DNA from: Arenibacterium halophilum
GTDB lineage: Bacteria > Pseudomonadota > Alphaproteobacteria > Rhodobacterales > Rhodobacteraceae
Assembly: GCF_005938225.1 (NCBI RefSeq)
Contig: NZ_VCPC01000004.1
Span: 62,001 to 126,000 of the forward strand
Length of the DNA: 64,000 bases
Direction of reading: 5' to 3'
The position numbers and the translations under genes were made by a program. Below, piece after piece: positions 38,055 to 45,705 of this stretch. Within the stretch, counting starts at the first letter, position 1; every line of letters starts with the position of its first letter. The notes beneath the pieces were generated by a model that worked only from the letters and a program-made list of their open reading frames with translations, had not been told where the DNA came from and made no database searches.

Positions 38055-39473
38055 GTGAAGAAGAAACGCGGGCTGATTGCAGGAACAGCAGCGGTGGCGG
38101 GGGTGCTCGCTTACGCCACGCAACCGCTTTGGGCGCAGGGCCGGGAAGATGAGGCCGCAGGCTTCAGAGCCAGACTCGGCCTGCAACAGTCCTTCGGATA
38201 CGGCGACAACCTGAACCTTGGGGTGCCAGGCAGCCCGACCGATCCGGAACAGGGCAGTTCCGCGACCGCGACAACATCGGTGGCGCTGGATCTGTCCAGC
38301 ATCACTCGCACGCAACGGTTCAATTTCCAGACCGGAGGCGCCTTCCGCCTTGCCGATCTGCCCAATGGCAGCCGCACACCCACCGGCTTTGTCGATCCCT
38401 TCGCAACCCTGTCCTACAGCCGCGAAGGGTACGATTCGCAGTTCGATCTCGATGTATCCCTGGATCAAAGTGACATCTCGAAATCGCGCCCATTGTGGAA
38501 CTTCGAAAACGAAGACAACGAGCTGCTTCCTCCCGGTGATCTGGCAAATCTGCAGGGCACGGGCGAGCGGACCTCCTATTCGCTGGCAACCACGCTTGAA
38601 ATAGGCAAATCCGCGCCAATCGGCTTTCGCTTCACCGCCGGAGCCAGCGGCGTGCGCTACTCGAACCAATCGTCGAACACTCTGAACGATTACGATCGTC
38701 AGAACGCAGGCCTGTCGACCTACTTCCGGTTCGACCCGACGATGGCCGTCGTCGTCGATCTGAGATATTCGCGCTTTACCGACGACTCACCTACGCCGGA
38801 CGAACATACCCGCACGGCCGAGGTCGGCTTTGACAGACAATTCGCGCGTGGGTCGTCGCTTTCGGCTCGGGTCGGCTTTTCCCGCGTCAGCTCGACCAAC
38901 GGCAACACCGCCTCCGATGGCGCCACCGGCAGCCTGAGCTACACCCAACCGCTCACCGATGGCTCGGTCAACGGGCGGTTCAGCGTCACCCAGGCCACCA
39001 ATGGCGCCATAACCAACGCCACGATCCGCCGCAGCTATACGCTTCCGACCGGCAGCTTCAGCTTCAACCTTGGCGCCACCAGCCTTTACGGAAATTCTCC
39101 GCGTCTCGTCGGGGGGCTGAACTGGGCGCGCCAGATGCCCACCTCGCAAATCTCTGTGAACCTCAATCGCGCGGTCACTTCGGACTCCTTTAACCGCGAT
39201 ATCTTCACAACGTCACTCTCGGCGCGGTACAGCCACGATCTGACGCTCTACTCCAGTCTTTATGCGAATCTCTCGTATTTCGTCAGCGACGGCACCGCGA
39301 CCACGAACCGCATCGAACGCAATGACCTCTCTCTCGGCTACCAATACGAACTGACCGAAGCCTGGGATCTGAACGCCGGTCTCAACCTGCGGATGCGGGA
39401 CGAGGCAACCGTTGGAAAGGCCCGCTCGAACGAACTGTTCGTCAGCCTGTCACGCCGCTTCGATCTGAACTGA
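38055..39473 (+). CDS. Putative outer-membrane beta-barrel protein of exopolysaccharide export
   Basis: The 472-residue protein has a signal peptide (LIAGTAAVAGVLAYATQPLW, then AQG) and a long series of alternating amphipathic strands rich in Tyr, Ser, Asn and Gly, for example LSYTQPLTDGSVNGRFSVTQ and TLYSSLYANLSYFVSD. It ends in SLSRRFDLN, close to but not exactly the terminal aromatic signature of outer-membrane barrels. The architecture resembles the large barrels encoded beside PrsT/Wza-like genes in exosortase-linked loci. The start is a GTG at 38055 with GGAGG ideally placed. Function as the export pore is inferred from context. Confidence 0.75.
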   Translation: MKKKRGLIAGTAAVAGVLAYATQPLWAQGREDEAAGFRARLGLQQSFGYGDNLNLGVPGSPTDPEQGSSATATTSVALDLSSITRTQRFNFQTGGAFRLADLPNGSRTPTGFVDPFATLSYSREGYDSQFDLDVSLDQSDISKSRPLWNFENEDNELLPPGDLANLQGTGERTSYSLATTLEIGKSAPIGFRFTAGASGVRYSNQSSNTLNDYDRQNAGLSTYFRFDPTMAVVVDLRYSRFTDDSPTPDEHTRTAEVGFDRQFARGSSLSARVGFSRVSSTNGNTASDGATGSLSYTQPLTDGSVNGRFSVTQATNGAITNATIRRSYTLPTGSFSFNLGATSLYGNSPRLVGGLNWARQMPTSQISVNLNRAVTSDSFNRDIFTTSLSARYSHDLTLYSSLYANLSYFVSDGTATTNRIERNDLSLGYQYELTEAWDLNAGLNLRMRDEATVGKARSNELFVSLSRRFDLN

Positions 39474-39481
39474 ACCGTCCG

Positions 39482-39537
39482 TCTTTGGGGTCAAATATCC
39501 CGGGGGAGTCCGCGCAGCGGGCGGGGGCAGAGCCCCC
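39482..39537 (-). repeat. Intergenic palindromic repeat element, copy 2
   Basis: This is an inverted, almost identical copy of 18443-18498: the minus strand reads GGGGGCTCTGCCCCC, then the same GC-rich middle, then GGGATATTTGACCCCAAAG. Only a single base differs over about 54. Like copy 1 it fills the space between two converging genes, here the outer-membrane barrel gene and tctA. Confidence 0.85.
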
Positions 39538-41030
39538 TACCCGGGTTGGCCCCGTCCACCACGCCCCAGCCAGATCGCCAGTCCAATGGCCATCGCCAGC
39601 AGCACCAGCGCAATCGGATGCCCCAGCAGCGCGCCGGACGATCCATTCAGAATGACCAGCGTCTGCGACAGGCTGCGCTCAAATCCTTCGCCGAGGAAGA
39701 AAGCGATGATGAAGACGATAACGGGAAAGCCACAGGCCGACATCGCCAGCGACACCAGCGCCGCGATGAACATCAGCGCCACGCCGAACATGCCCCCCGT
39801 CGACAGGTAGACCCCGACGATGCAGAATACCAAGGCCGAGGGGAAAATCACCGAGGTTGGCGCGCGGATCGCAAAGACCCACAATCGCAAGCTGGCCTGA
39901 CCCACGATCAGGTTCGTCAGGTTCGCCATCAGCATCGCCCCGAACAGCCCGTATATCAGCCGCGCCTGATTTTCGAATAGCAGAGGGCCGGGCTGGATGC
40001 CGTGGATCTTGAACGCCGAGATCAGCAGCGCGGCCGAGATTGACCCCGGAATCCCGATTCCCAGCAGCGGGATCAGGTTGGCGCCTACCACCGCGCTATT
40101 GGCCGACTCCGTCGCCGCGATGCCCTTGATGTTGCCCTTGCCAAACGGCACGCCGCCGTCATCGCCCTGTCGCGTCGCCGCATAGCTCATATAGGCCGCC
40201 GCCGTGCTGCCAAGACCGGGCACCGCGCCAAGGATGGTGCCGATCACCGCACCGCGCAGCATCACGAAACGGCACGACAGGTATTCCGCCAGGCTCAGGC
40301 GGTCGTCGCCATCGCCCTGCACCCGGATCGCGCCGGGCTGACTGTCGCGCGTCACGGCGGCCATGCGGCGCAAGATCTCGGCCACCGCCAGCATCCCGAT
40401 GGCAACGGCAACCAGCGACGGCCCGTCGTACAGTTCAAACCAGCCGAAATAGAACCGGGGCGTGCCATGTTCCGGGTCCAGCCCCACGGTGGCGCACAGC
40501 ACCCCCAGCACCGCCGCCACCAGCCCGCGCAGCAGCGACGGCCCGATCAGCCCGGCAAGGATCGAAAAGGCAAACAGCATCAGCGCGCAGACCTCGACGG
40601 GGCCCATCCGCAGCGCGAGGATCGCAATCGGCGCCGACAGGAAGATCAGCACAAGATCGCTGAAGGTATCCCCCGTGACCGACGCATAAAGCGCCATCCG
40701 CGTCGCCTTACCCGGTTTGCCCGAGGCCGCCAGCGGGTGCCCGTCAAGCGCGGTGGCGGCGGCATCCGGCGTGCCCGGCGTGTTGATCAGGATCGACGGA
40801 ATTGCCCCACCGAACAGACCGCCCTTGTTGATCCCCACCAAAAAGGAAATCGCCACCAGCGGATCCAGCGCAAAGGTAAACGGAATAGCAATCGCCATCG
40901 CCATCACCGGCCCGATGCCGGGCACAGCGCCCACGAACTGTCCGATCACCACGCCGAACAGAACGTAGGCGAGGTTCAGAAGGGTGAAGGCATCGCCGAA
41001 CCCCGCCAGAATGGTCGCAAGATCGGGCAT
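39537..41030 (-). CDS. tctA: Tripartite tricarboxylate transporter, large permease TctA
   Basis: This 497-residue membrane protein has about twelve helices. It contains the family motifs GVVIGQFVGAVPGIGPVMAM (about 26-45) and its repeat GTILGAVPGLGSTAAAYM near 264, which are the two TctA signature loops. It forms the transport channel with TctB, and TctC delivers substrate, which in this family is citrate, another carboxylate or an aromatic acid. Its ATG shares one base with the tctB stop. The stop abuts the repeat element at 39482-39537. Confidence 0.92.
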   Translation of the reverse strand: MPDLATILAGFGDAFTLLNLAYVLFGVVIGQFVGAVPGIGPVMAMAIAIPFTFALDPLVAISFLVGINKGGLFGGAIPSILINTPGTPDAAATALDGHPLAASGKPGKATRMALYASVTGDTFSDLVLIFLSAPIAILALRMGPVEVCALMLFAFSILAGLIGPSLLRGLVAAVLGVLCATVGLDPEHGTPRFYFGWFELYDGPSLVAVAIGMLAVAEILRRMAAVTRDSQPGAIRVQGDGDDRLSLAEYLSCRFVMLRGAVIGTILGAVPGLGSTAAAYMSYAATRQGDDGGVPFGKGNIKGIAATESANSAVVGANLIPLLGIGIPGSISAALLISAFKIHGIQPGPLLFENQARLIYGLFGAMLMANLTNLIVGQASLRLWVFAIRAPTSVIFPSALVFCIVGVYLSTGGMFGVALMFIAALVSLAMSACGFPVIVFIIAFFLGEGFERSLSQTLVILNGSSGALLGHPIALVLLAMAIGLAIWLGRGGRGQPG

Positions 41031-41449
41031 CAGGGCAGGCTCCGGTTCAACAGCACGTCCACCACCAGCCAGGACAGCACCGGCGCCAGCCCCACGCCCA
41101 GCGCGATCCAGGCCCAGCGCCTTTCACCGCAGATCAGCACCAGCAGCGCCGCCAGCACCGGCGCCACCGGCAGGAACCCGAACCGCGACATCGCCCATAT
41201 CCCGGCGCAGACAACCACGACCACAAAGGCCAACCGCCCCGGCGCCACCTCTGGGCCCGGTTCGCCTGCTGGCCCCGGCCAGATCGTCAGCGCCAGACCC
41301 AGCACCAGCAACGCCACCGCGCAGGCGCGCGGCAGGGTCTGCGGCCGCAGCCAGCCATAGCCCACGGTTTCCGTGTGCACCGGAATCAGCCAGGCCAGCA
41401 GCAGCACGCCAAAGCCCGCCACCGCCAGCCCGCTCAGCCTTGCCATCAT
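41030..41449 (-). CDS. tctB: Tripartite tricarboxylate transporter, small permease TctB
   Basis: This 139-residue protein has four hydrophobic helices: AGFGVLLLAWLIPV, ACAVALLVLGLALTIW, LAFVVVVVCAGIWAMS and VAPVLAALLVLIC with a final VLSWLVVDVLL. Size and position between tctC and tctA identify it as TctB, whose sequence is generally poorly conserved. It is coupled to tctA by a one-base overlap (TGATG). Confidence 0.85.
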   Translation of the reverse strand: MMARLSGLAVAGFGVLLLAWLIPVHTETVGYGWLRPQTLPRACAVALLVLGLALTIWPGPAGEPGPEVAPGRLAFVVVVVCAGIWAMSRFGFLPVAPVLAALLVLICGERRWAWIALGVGLAPVLSWLVVDVLLNRSLP

Positions 41450-41473
41450 GTCAGGAACAACCTTTGTCTGAGT

Positions 41474-41500
41474 GCACCGCCACGGCCCGCGCGGCGGTGC
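41474..41500 (-). terminator. Hairpin between tctC and tctB
   Basis: An 8-bp stem GCACCGCC/GGCGGTGC with an 11-base loop lies between the binding-protein gene and the permease genes, without a T run. As in other transport operons, it may lower permease expression relative to the binding protein. Confidence 0.55.
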
Positions 41501-41506
41501 GTCATC

Positions 41507-42439
41507 TTACTTGCCGAACAGCGTGGCGACGTTCTTCATCCCGTCGTCCATCATTGCGCGCGTCGCCTCGGGGCCATCGCCGCTGGGTTCCGTGTGCAGC
41601 GCGTTCTGTATGGCGTCGCGGACCGTGTCGGCATTCATCGCGGCCAGCAGCGCATCCGACAGTACCGATTGAACATCGTCGCCCAACCCGGCGGGGGCCG
41701 CGATATAGAACACAGGATCGACGTAAATATCGTACCCCTGCTCGCGCACGGTGGGCGTATCCGGCGCATAGCTGTGCCGCCCGGCATTGGCCGAGGCGAT
41801 CATCTTCAGTTCGCCACTATCCAGATAGGGAATATGCGTGCCCGCGTTGAAGGCAGCGTCCAGATGCCCGCCCAGCAGGTTCTGCACCAGCTCGGCGCTG
41901 GATTTCATCGACACCGGGCGCAGTGCGCCGCCATCCTTGTTCAGCACATTCAGCAGCAGTTCCTGCGGCTTTGCGTCGAACCCGACCAATGCCCCGTCCG
42001 AGCTGGCCGCATGGTCCAGCAACCCGGCCAGATCGTCGAACGGCGCATCCTTCCGCGCCACGATCGCCAGCTGCGCCGAGGCGACCGAAGCAAGATAATC
42101 AAAACTGTCCAACGTGAACGGCACCTGATCGGCACGCACCGTCAGGTTCACCAGCACCGGCATCGACACGCCCATACCGATGGTCTGCCCATCCGCCGGA
42201 ACCGTCGCCAGCTGCGTGAACATGGCAATGCCACCGCCGCCCGGCTTGTTTTCGACAACCACGGTCCAGCCGGTCGCGTCGCTCATTTCCTTGCCGATCA
42301 GGCGGCCCAGCGTGTCGGTTTCGCCCCCGGCGCCAAAGCCGATCCACAGCTTGATCGGTCCCGATGGCGCCCAGTCGGCCCATGCCGCGCCCGCGCTCAC
42401 CCCCAGCGCCAGAGCGGCGCCGATCATATGTTTCAACAT
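41507..42439 (-). CDS. tctC: Tripartite tricarboxylate transporter binding protein TctC (Bug family)
   Basis: This 310-residue periplasmic protein has a signal peptide (MIGAALALGVSAGAAWAD) and the Bug-family layout: KLWIGFGAGGETDTLGRLIG, VVENKPGGGG and a ligand-binding Asp region (LGGHLDAAFNAGTHI). The family motif that normally begins with Pro (VPFxPGGxTD) is varied here to IGFGAGGETD. The ATG at 42439 has an ideal GGAGGAG upstream. It heads the tctCBA operon and diverges from the XRE-cupin gene. The ligand is unknown. Confidence 0.9.
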   Translation of the reverse strand: MLKHMIGAALALGVSAGAAWADWAPSGPIKLWIGFGAGGETDTLGRLIGKEMSDATGWTVVVENKPGGGGIAMFTQLATVPADGQTIGMGVSMPVLVNLTVRADQVPFTLDSFDYLASVASAQLAIVARKDAPFDDLAGLLDHAASSDGALVGFDAKPQELLLNVLNKDGGALRPVSMKSSAELVQNLLGGHLDAAFNAGTHIPYLDSGELKMIASANAGRHSYAPDTPTVREQGYDIYVDPVFYIAAPAGLGDDVQSVLSDALLAAMNADTVRDAIQNALHTEPSGDGPEATRAMMDDGMKNVATLFGK

Positions 42440-42528
42440 TGTTGTCTCTCCTCCCCTGCAGTACGGCCATGCCATCGCTTTGCCCCCGCGGTTCAATCCG
42501 GCGACAGGCTACGCGGCATCCTAGACTC

Positions 42529-42564
42529 TTTCCGATTGGAAATGCTACTTTTCTGATCGGAAAA
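42529..42564. promoter_or_regulatory. Two tandem palindromes between tctC and the XRE-cupin gene
   Basis: TTTCCGATTGGAAA (42529-42542) and TTTTCTGATCGGAAAA (42549-42564) share the inverted arms TTTC and GAAA, and their centres are 21 bases apart, two helical turns. They lie 34-69 bases before the regulator start and about 90 bases before tctC, and are good candidates for operators of the XRE-cupin protein on the two divergent promoters. Confidence 0.65.
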
Positions 42565-42597
42565 GGCGCCCGGCGCCGCCCTTACATCAGAGAGCTC

Positions 42598-43230
42598 ATG
42601 TCCCAATCCTCTGCCCTGTCCGAGTCTGGCTCTTCGAGTGAAACCGGCCGCGCTGCATTTGCGGCACGGCTGCGGGCCCTGCGCAAAGCCCGAAAGATGA
42701 CCCTGCAGGACGTGGCCGACCGCAGCGGGCTTGCGGTATCGACGGTGTCCAAGATCGAACGCAACCTTATGGCGCCAACGTACGACAGGTTTACCCGGTT
42801 GGCCAACGCACTGTCGGTCGACGTGTCGGAACTGTTTGCCGACCGGTCGAACGCCTTTCAGGCAGGCGCCTTCGAGGTCGCACGACACGGCGATTTCGGC
42901 TTTCTGGAAACCGACAACTACACCTATGAAATGCTGTTCCCCGATGTTGCGGGCAAAAGCATGGTACCGATGCTTGGCACGCTGAAGCCGCTGGAACAGA
43001 TGCGCTTCGATGCAATGGTCGAACACGAAGGCGAAGAGTTCCTGATGGTGCTCGAGGGGCGCGTCCTGGTGCAGGTCGACGGACGGCCGAACGTGATCCT
43101 GAATGCCGGGGATTCAATCTATTTCGACAGCCGCCGGGGGCATCTTTACGCCTCGGCACAAGACACCGAAGCCCGCATTCTTTGCGTCTGCACCCAGATG
43201 GTCCGCGCCGCAGCACCCGATCAGGGGTAA
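42598..43230 (+). CDS. XRE-family regulator with C-terminal cupin domain
   Basis: This 210-residue regulator has an N-terminal helix-turn-helix (about 17-75: LRALRKARKMTLQDVADRSG, VSTVSKIERN) and a C-terminal cupin sensor domain (about 130-200: MRFDAMVEHEGEEFLMVLEG, LNAGDSIYFDSRRGHLY). The cupin His and Glu (EHEGEE, RGH) may bind a metal and a small acid. Regulators of this class often control the neighbouring uptake genes, so tctCBA is the probable target, through the paired palindromes in the shared promoter. Start ATG 42598. Confidence 0.85.
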   Translation: MSQSSALSESGSSSETGRAAFAARLRALRKARKMTLQDVADRSGLAVSTVSKIERNLMAPTYDRFTRLANALSVDVSELFADRSNAFQAGAFEVARHGDFGFLETDNYTYEMLFPDVAGKSMVPMLGTLKPLEQMRFDAMVEHEGEEFLMVLEGRVLVQVDGRPNVILNAGDSIYFDSRRGHLYASAQDTEARILCVCTQMVRAAAPDQG

Positions 43231-43249
43231 CACACCACGCGCAACAAAG

Positions 43250-43326
43250 TGGTGATCCCGGCAGGATTCGAACCTGCAACCTGCCCCTTAGGAGGGGGCT
43301 GCTCTATCCAGTTGAGCCACGGGACC
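43250..43326 (-). tRNA. tRNA-Arg (anticodon CCT)
   Basis: The minus strand folds as a standard cloverleaf: acceptor GGTCCCG with CGGGATC, D stem GCTC/GAGC, anticodon stem GCCCC/GGGGC with loop CTCCTAA (anticodon CCT), and a T arm with TTCGAAT. The discriminator base is A and CCA is encoded. It reads AGG arginine codons. The gene is intact, and no integrated element is seen next to it. Confidence 0.96.
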
Positions 43327-43456
43327 AGCCGGGTGTGGGTTTAGCGCCATGACGCGCCGATGTCATGGGCTTTTCTGGTCACACCGGATTCTGACCCGTT
43401 GTGTGGCGCGCGGTGTTTGCGGTACCGTTATCCTAACATCAAAAGGATACAGGCAA

Positions 43457-44482
43457 GTGTCGCAAGATAACAAACGCCCTCTCACGTTGCGCGACGTGTC
43501 CGAGGCATCCGGTGTGTCGGAAATGACTGTCTCGCGCGTGCTGCGCAATCGCGGCGATGTCAGCCAGGCCACGCGGGAAAAAGTGCTCGCCGCCGCGAAG
43601 GACCTTGGCTATGTCCCGAACAAGATCGCGGGTGCGCTGGCGTCGAACCGGGTGAACCTTGTCGCGGTCATCATCCCCTCTCTGTCGAACATGGTCTTTC
43701 CCGAGGTGCTGACCGGCATCAACCAGGTGCTGGAAGACACCGAATTGCAGCCCGTGGTCGGCGTCACCGACTATCTTCCCGAAAAGGAAGAGAGGGTGCT
43801 GTATGAAATGCTGTCGTGGCGGCCCTCGGGCGTGATCATCGCGGGGCTGGAACATTCCGAAGCCTCGCGCGCCATGCTGGAGGCCGCCGGGATTCCCGTG
43901 GTCGAAATCATGGACACCGATGGCAAGCCGGTCGATGCGATGGTTGGTATTTCGCACCGCCGCGCCGGGCGCGAGATGGCGGCGGCGATCCTGAAGGCCG
44001 GGTATCGGCGGATCGGGTTCATGGGCACCAAGATGCCGCTGGACCACCGCGCGCGCAAACGCTTCGAAGGGTTCACCGAAACGCTGGCCCGCAACGGGAT
44101 CGAGATCGAAGATCGCGCCTTCTATTCCGGTGGATCGGCGCTCGCCAAGGGGCGCGAGATGACGCAGGCCATGCTGGAACGCTCTCCCGATCTGGATTTT
44201 CTGTATTATTCCAATGACATGATTGGCGCCGGCGGATTGCTGTACCTGCTGGACCAGAAGATCGACGTGCCGGGCCAGATTGGGTTGGCCGGGTTCAACG
44301 GCGTCGAGCTGTTGCAAGGGCTGCCCCGACAGCTGGCAACGATGGACGCCTGCCGGAAAGAGATCGGGCAGATGGCGGCGCGGATCATCGCGGCACGGCT
44401 GGCGGAACCGGCGCAACCGGTCGAAAACCACGTGACGCTGACGCCCAAGATCAGCTTTGGCGATACGCTGAAACGGCGCTGA
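43457..44482 (+). CDS. LacI-family transcriptional regulator
   Basis: This 341-residue protein has the N-terminal LacI helix-turn-helix and hinge (LTLRDVSEASGVSEMTVSRV, then YVPNKIAGALASNR) and a periplasmic-binding-like effector domain (VAVIIPSLSNMVFPEVLTGI, then FGDTLKRR at the end). Effector contacts such as FLYYSNDMIGAGGL are present, but the ligand cannot be named. The start is a GTG at 43457 with AAGGA upstream. The stop shares one base with the start of the next gene. No sugar operon is adjacent, so its target is unclear. Confidence 0.88.
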   Translation: MSQDNKRPLTLRDVSEASGVSEMTVSRVLRNRGDVSQATREKVLAAAKDLGYVPNKIAGALASNRVNLVAVIIPSLSNMVFPEVLTGINQVLEDTELQPVVGVTDYLPEKEERVLYEMLSWRPSGVIIAGLEHSEASRAMLEAAGIPVVEIMDTDGKPVDAMVGISHRRAGREMAAAILKAGYRRIGFMGTKMPLDHRARKRFEGFTETLARNGIEIEDRAFYSGGSALAKGREMTQAMLERSPDLDFLYYSNDMIGAGGLLYLLDQKIDVPGQIGLAGFNGVELLQGLPRQLATMDACRKEIGQMAARIIAARLAEPAQPVENHVTLTPKISFGDTLKRR

Positions 44483-45705
44483 TGCCGGCACCACCGAAGA
44501 TCGACACCCGCGCGGCGCGGCATCTGTTCCTGCACCGCAGCGGGTTGGCACAGGCGCCGTCCGGTCCGGCAAAGGGCGACGATCTGCGCCGGCTGATCCG
44601 CGAGCTGGGGTTCGTGCAGCTCGACAGCATCAACACCGTGGCGCGTGCGCATGATCTGACGTTATTTGCCCGCCGCCCGGCCTATCGCCCCAAGGCGCTG
44701 AAGCGGCTGTATGAGTCCGACCGGGCGCTGTTCGAACATTGGACGCATGATGCCTCGGTCATTCCGATCGAATTCTACCCCCACTGGCGGCTGCGCTTTG
44801 CCCGCGATGCCGCGCGGCTGAAATCGCGTTGGCGCGATTGGCAGGGGGCGGAATTTCAGCACAAGTTTGACGACGTTCTGACCCATATCCGCGATCACGG
44901 GCCGGTTAGCCCGTCCGACGTGGGCACGGATGAGGCGCGCAGTAATGGCGGTTGGTGGGAATGGCACCCGTCGAAAACCGCACTCGAATACCTGTGGCGC
45001 AGCGGCGCGCTGACAGTTGTGGGGCGCGACGCCTTTCGCAAACGCTATGACCTGACTGAGCGGGTGATCGAGGAACATCTGCGCCATGCCGACACCTGCC
45101 CGGCGCCGGATGACAGTATCGACTGGCTATGCAATGCCGCGCTTGACCGGCAGGGCTTTGCCACCTCGGGCGAAATCGCCGCCTTCTGGGATACGGTCAC
45201 CCCGTCCGAGGCCAAGGCGTGGTGCGCCGCGCAGGAAGCTGCGGGCGCGCTGGTGCAGGCCGATATCGCCTGTGTCGGCGGGGCGACGCGGGCGGTGTAC
45301 CTGCGGCCCGAAACGCTGGACCAGATTGCCGACCTGGCCCCGCCGACCGCGCGGATGCGTGTGCTCAGCCCGTTCGATCCGGCGCTGCGCGACCGCAAGC
45401 GGGCCGAGCGGCTGTTCGGCTTTCATTATCGCATCGAGATTTTCGTGCCCGAGCCCAAACGGGTCTATGGCTATTACGTTTTCCCGCTGATGGAGGGCGA
45501 CCGCATCGTGGGGCGCATCGACATGAAGGCGCACCGCGATTGCGATGAATTGCGGGTCGCCGCACTCTGGCCCGAACCGGGCGTGCGCTGGTCGGATGCG
45601 CGGACCCGGCGGCTGGAGGCCGAGCTGACGCGGATCACCCGGCTGGCGGGGGTGTCGCAGGTGGTGTTCGCGAGCGGCTGGCTGCGCGCGCCGATGGCGC
45701 GCTAG
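44482..45705 (+). CDS. YcaQ/AlkX-type DNA glycosylase (HTH_42 family)
   Basis: This 407-residue protein is built of tandem winged helices. It opens with AARHLFLHRSGL and has GFVQLDSINTVARAHDLTLF. The QLD within it matches the catalytic Gln-x-Asp of the YcaQ/AlkX subgroup, which unhooks DNA interstrand crosslinks and removes N7-alkylguanine, as opposed to Gln-x-Gln in AlkZ. RMRVLSPFDPALRDRKRAER is the conserved middle segment. Length is normal. The coupling to the LacI regulator by a one-base overlap is probably incidental. It converges with the dehydrogenase-like gene (four-base overlap). Confidence 0.85.
   Translation: MPAPPKIDTRAARHLFLHRSGLAQAPSGPAKGDDLRRLIRELGFVQLDSINTVARAHDLTLFARRPAYRPKALKRLYESDRALFEHWTHDASVIPIEFYPHWRLRFARDAARLKSRWRDWQGAEFQHKFDDVLTHIRDHGPVSPSDVGTDEARSNGGWWEWHPSKTALEYLWRSGALTVVGRDAFRKRYDLTERVIEEHLRHADTCPAPDDSIDWLCNAALDRQGFATSGEIAAFWDTVTPSEAKAWCAAQEAAGALVQADIACVGGATRAVYLRPETLDQIADLAPPTARMRVLSPFDPALRDRKRAERLFGFHYRIEIFVPEPKRVYGYYVFPLMEGDRIVGRIDMKAHRDCDELRVAALWPEPGVRWSDARTRRLEAELTRITRLAGVSQVVFASGWLRAPMAR

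Noticed and set aside
29505-39473. An exosortase or PEP-CTERM-type sorting protein
   Set aside because: I looked for one because the cluster resembles exosortase loci. No multi-helix protein with the exosortase Cys-Arg-His arrangement and no C-terminal sorting signal was found.
43250-43326. An integrated element at the tRNA-Arg gene
   Set aside because: The tRNA is a frequent integration site, but there is no duplicated 3' end nearby, no integrase and no shift in gene content.
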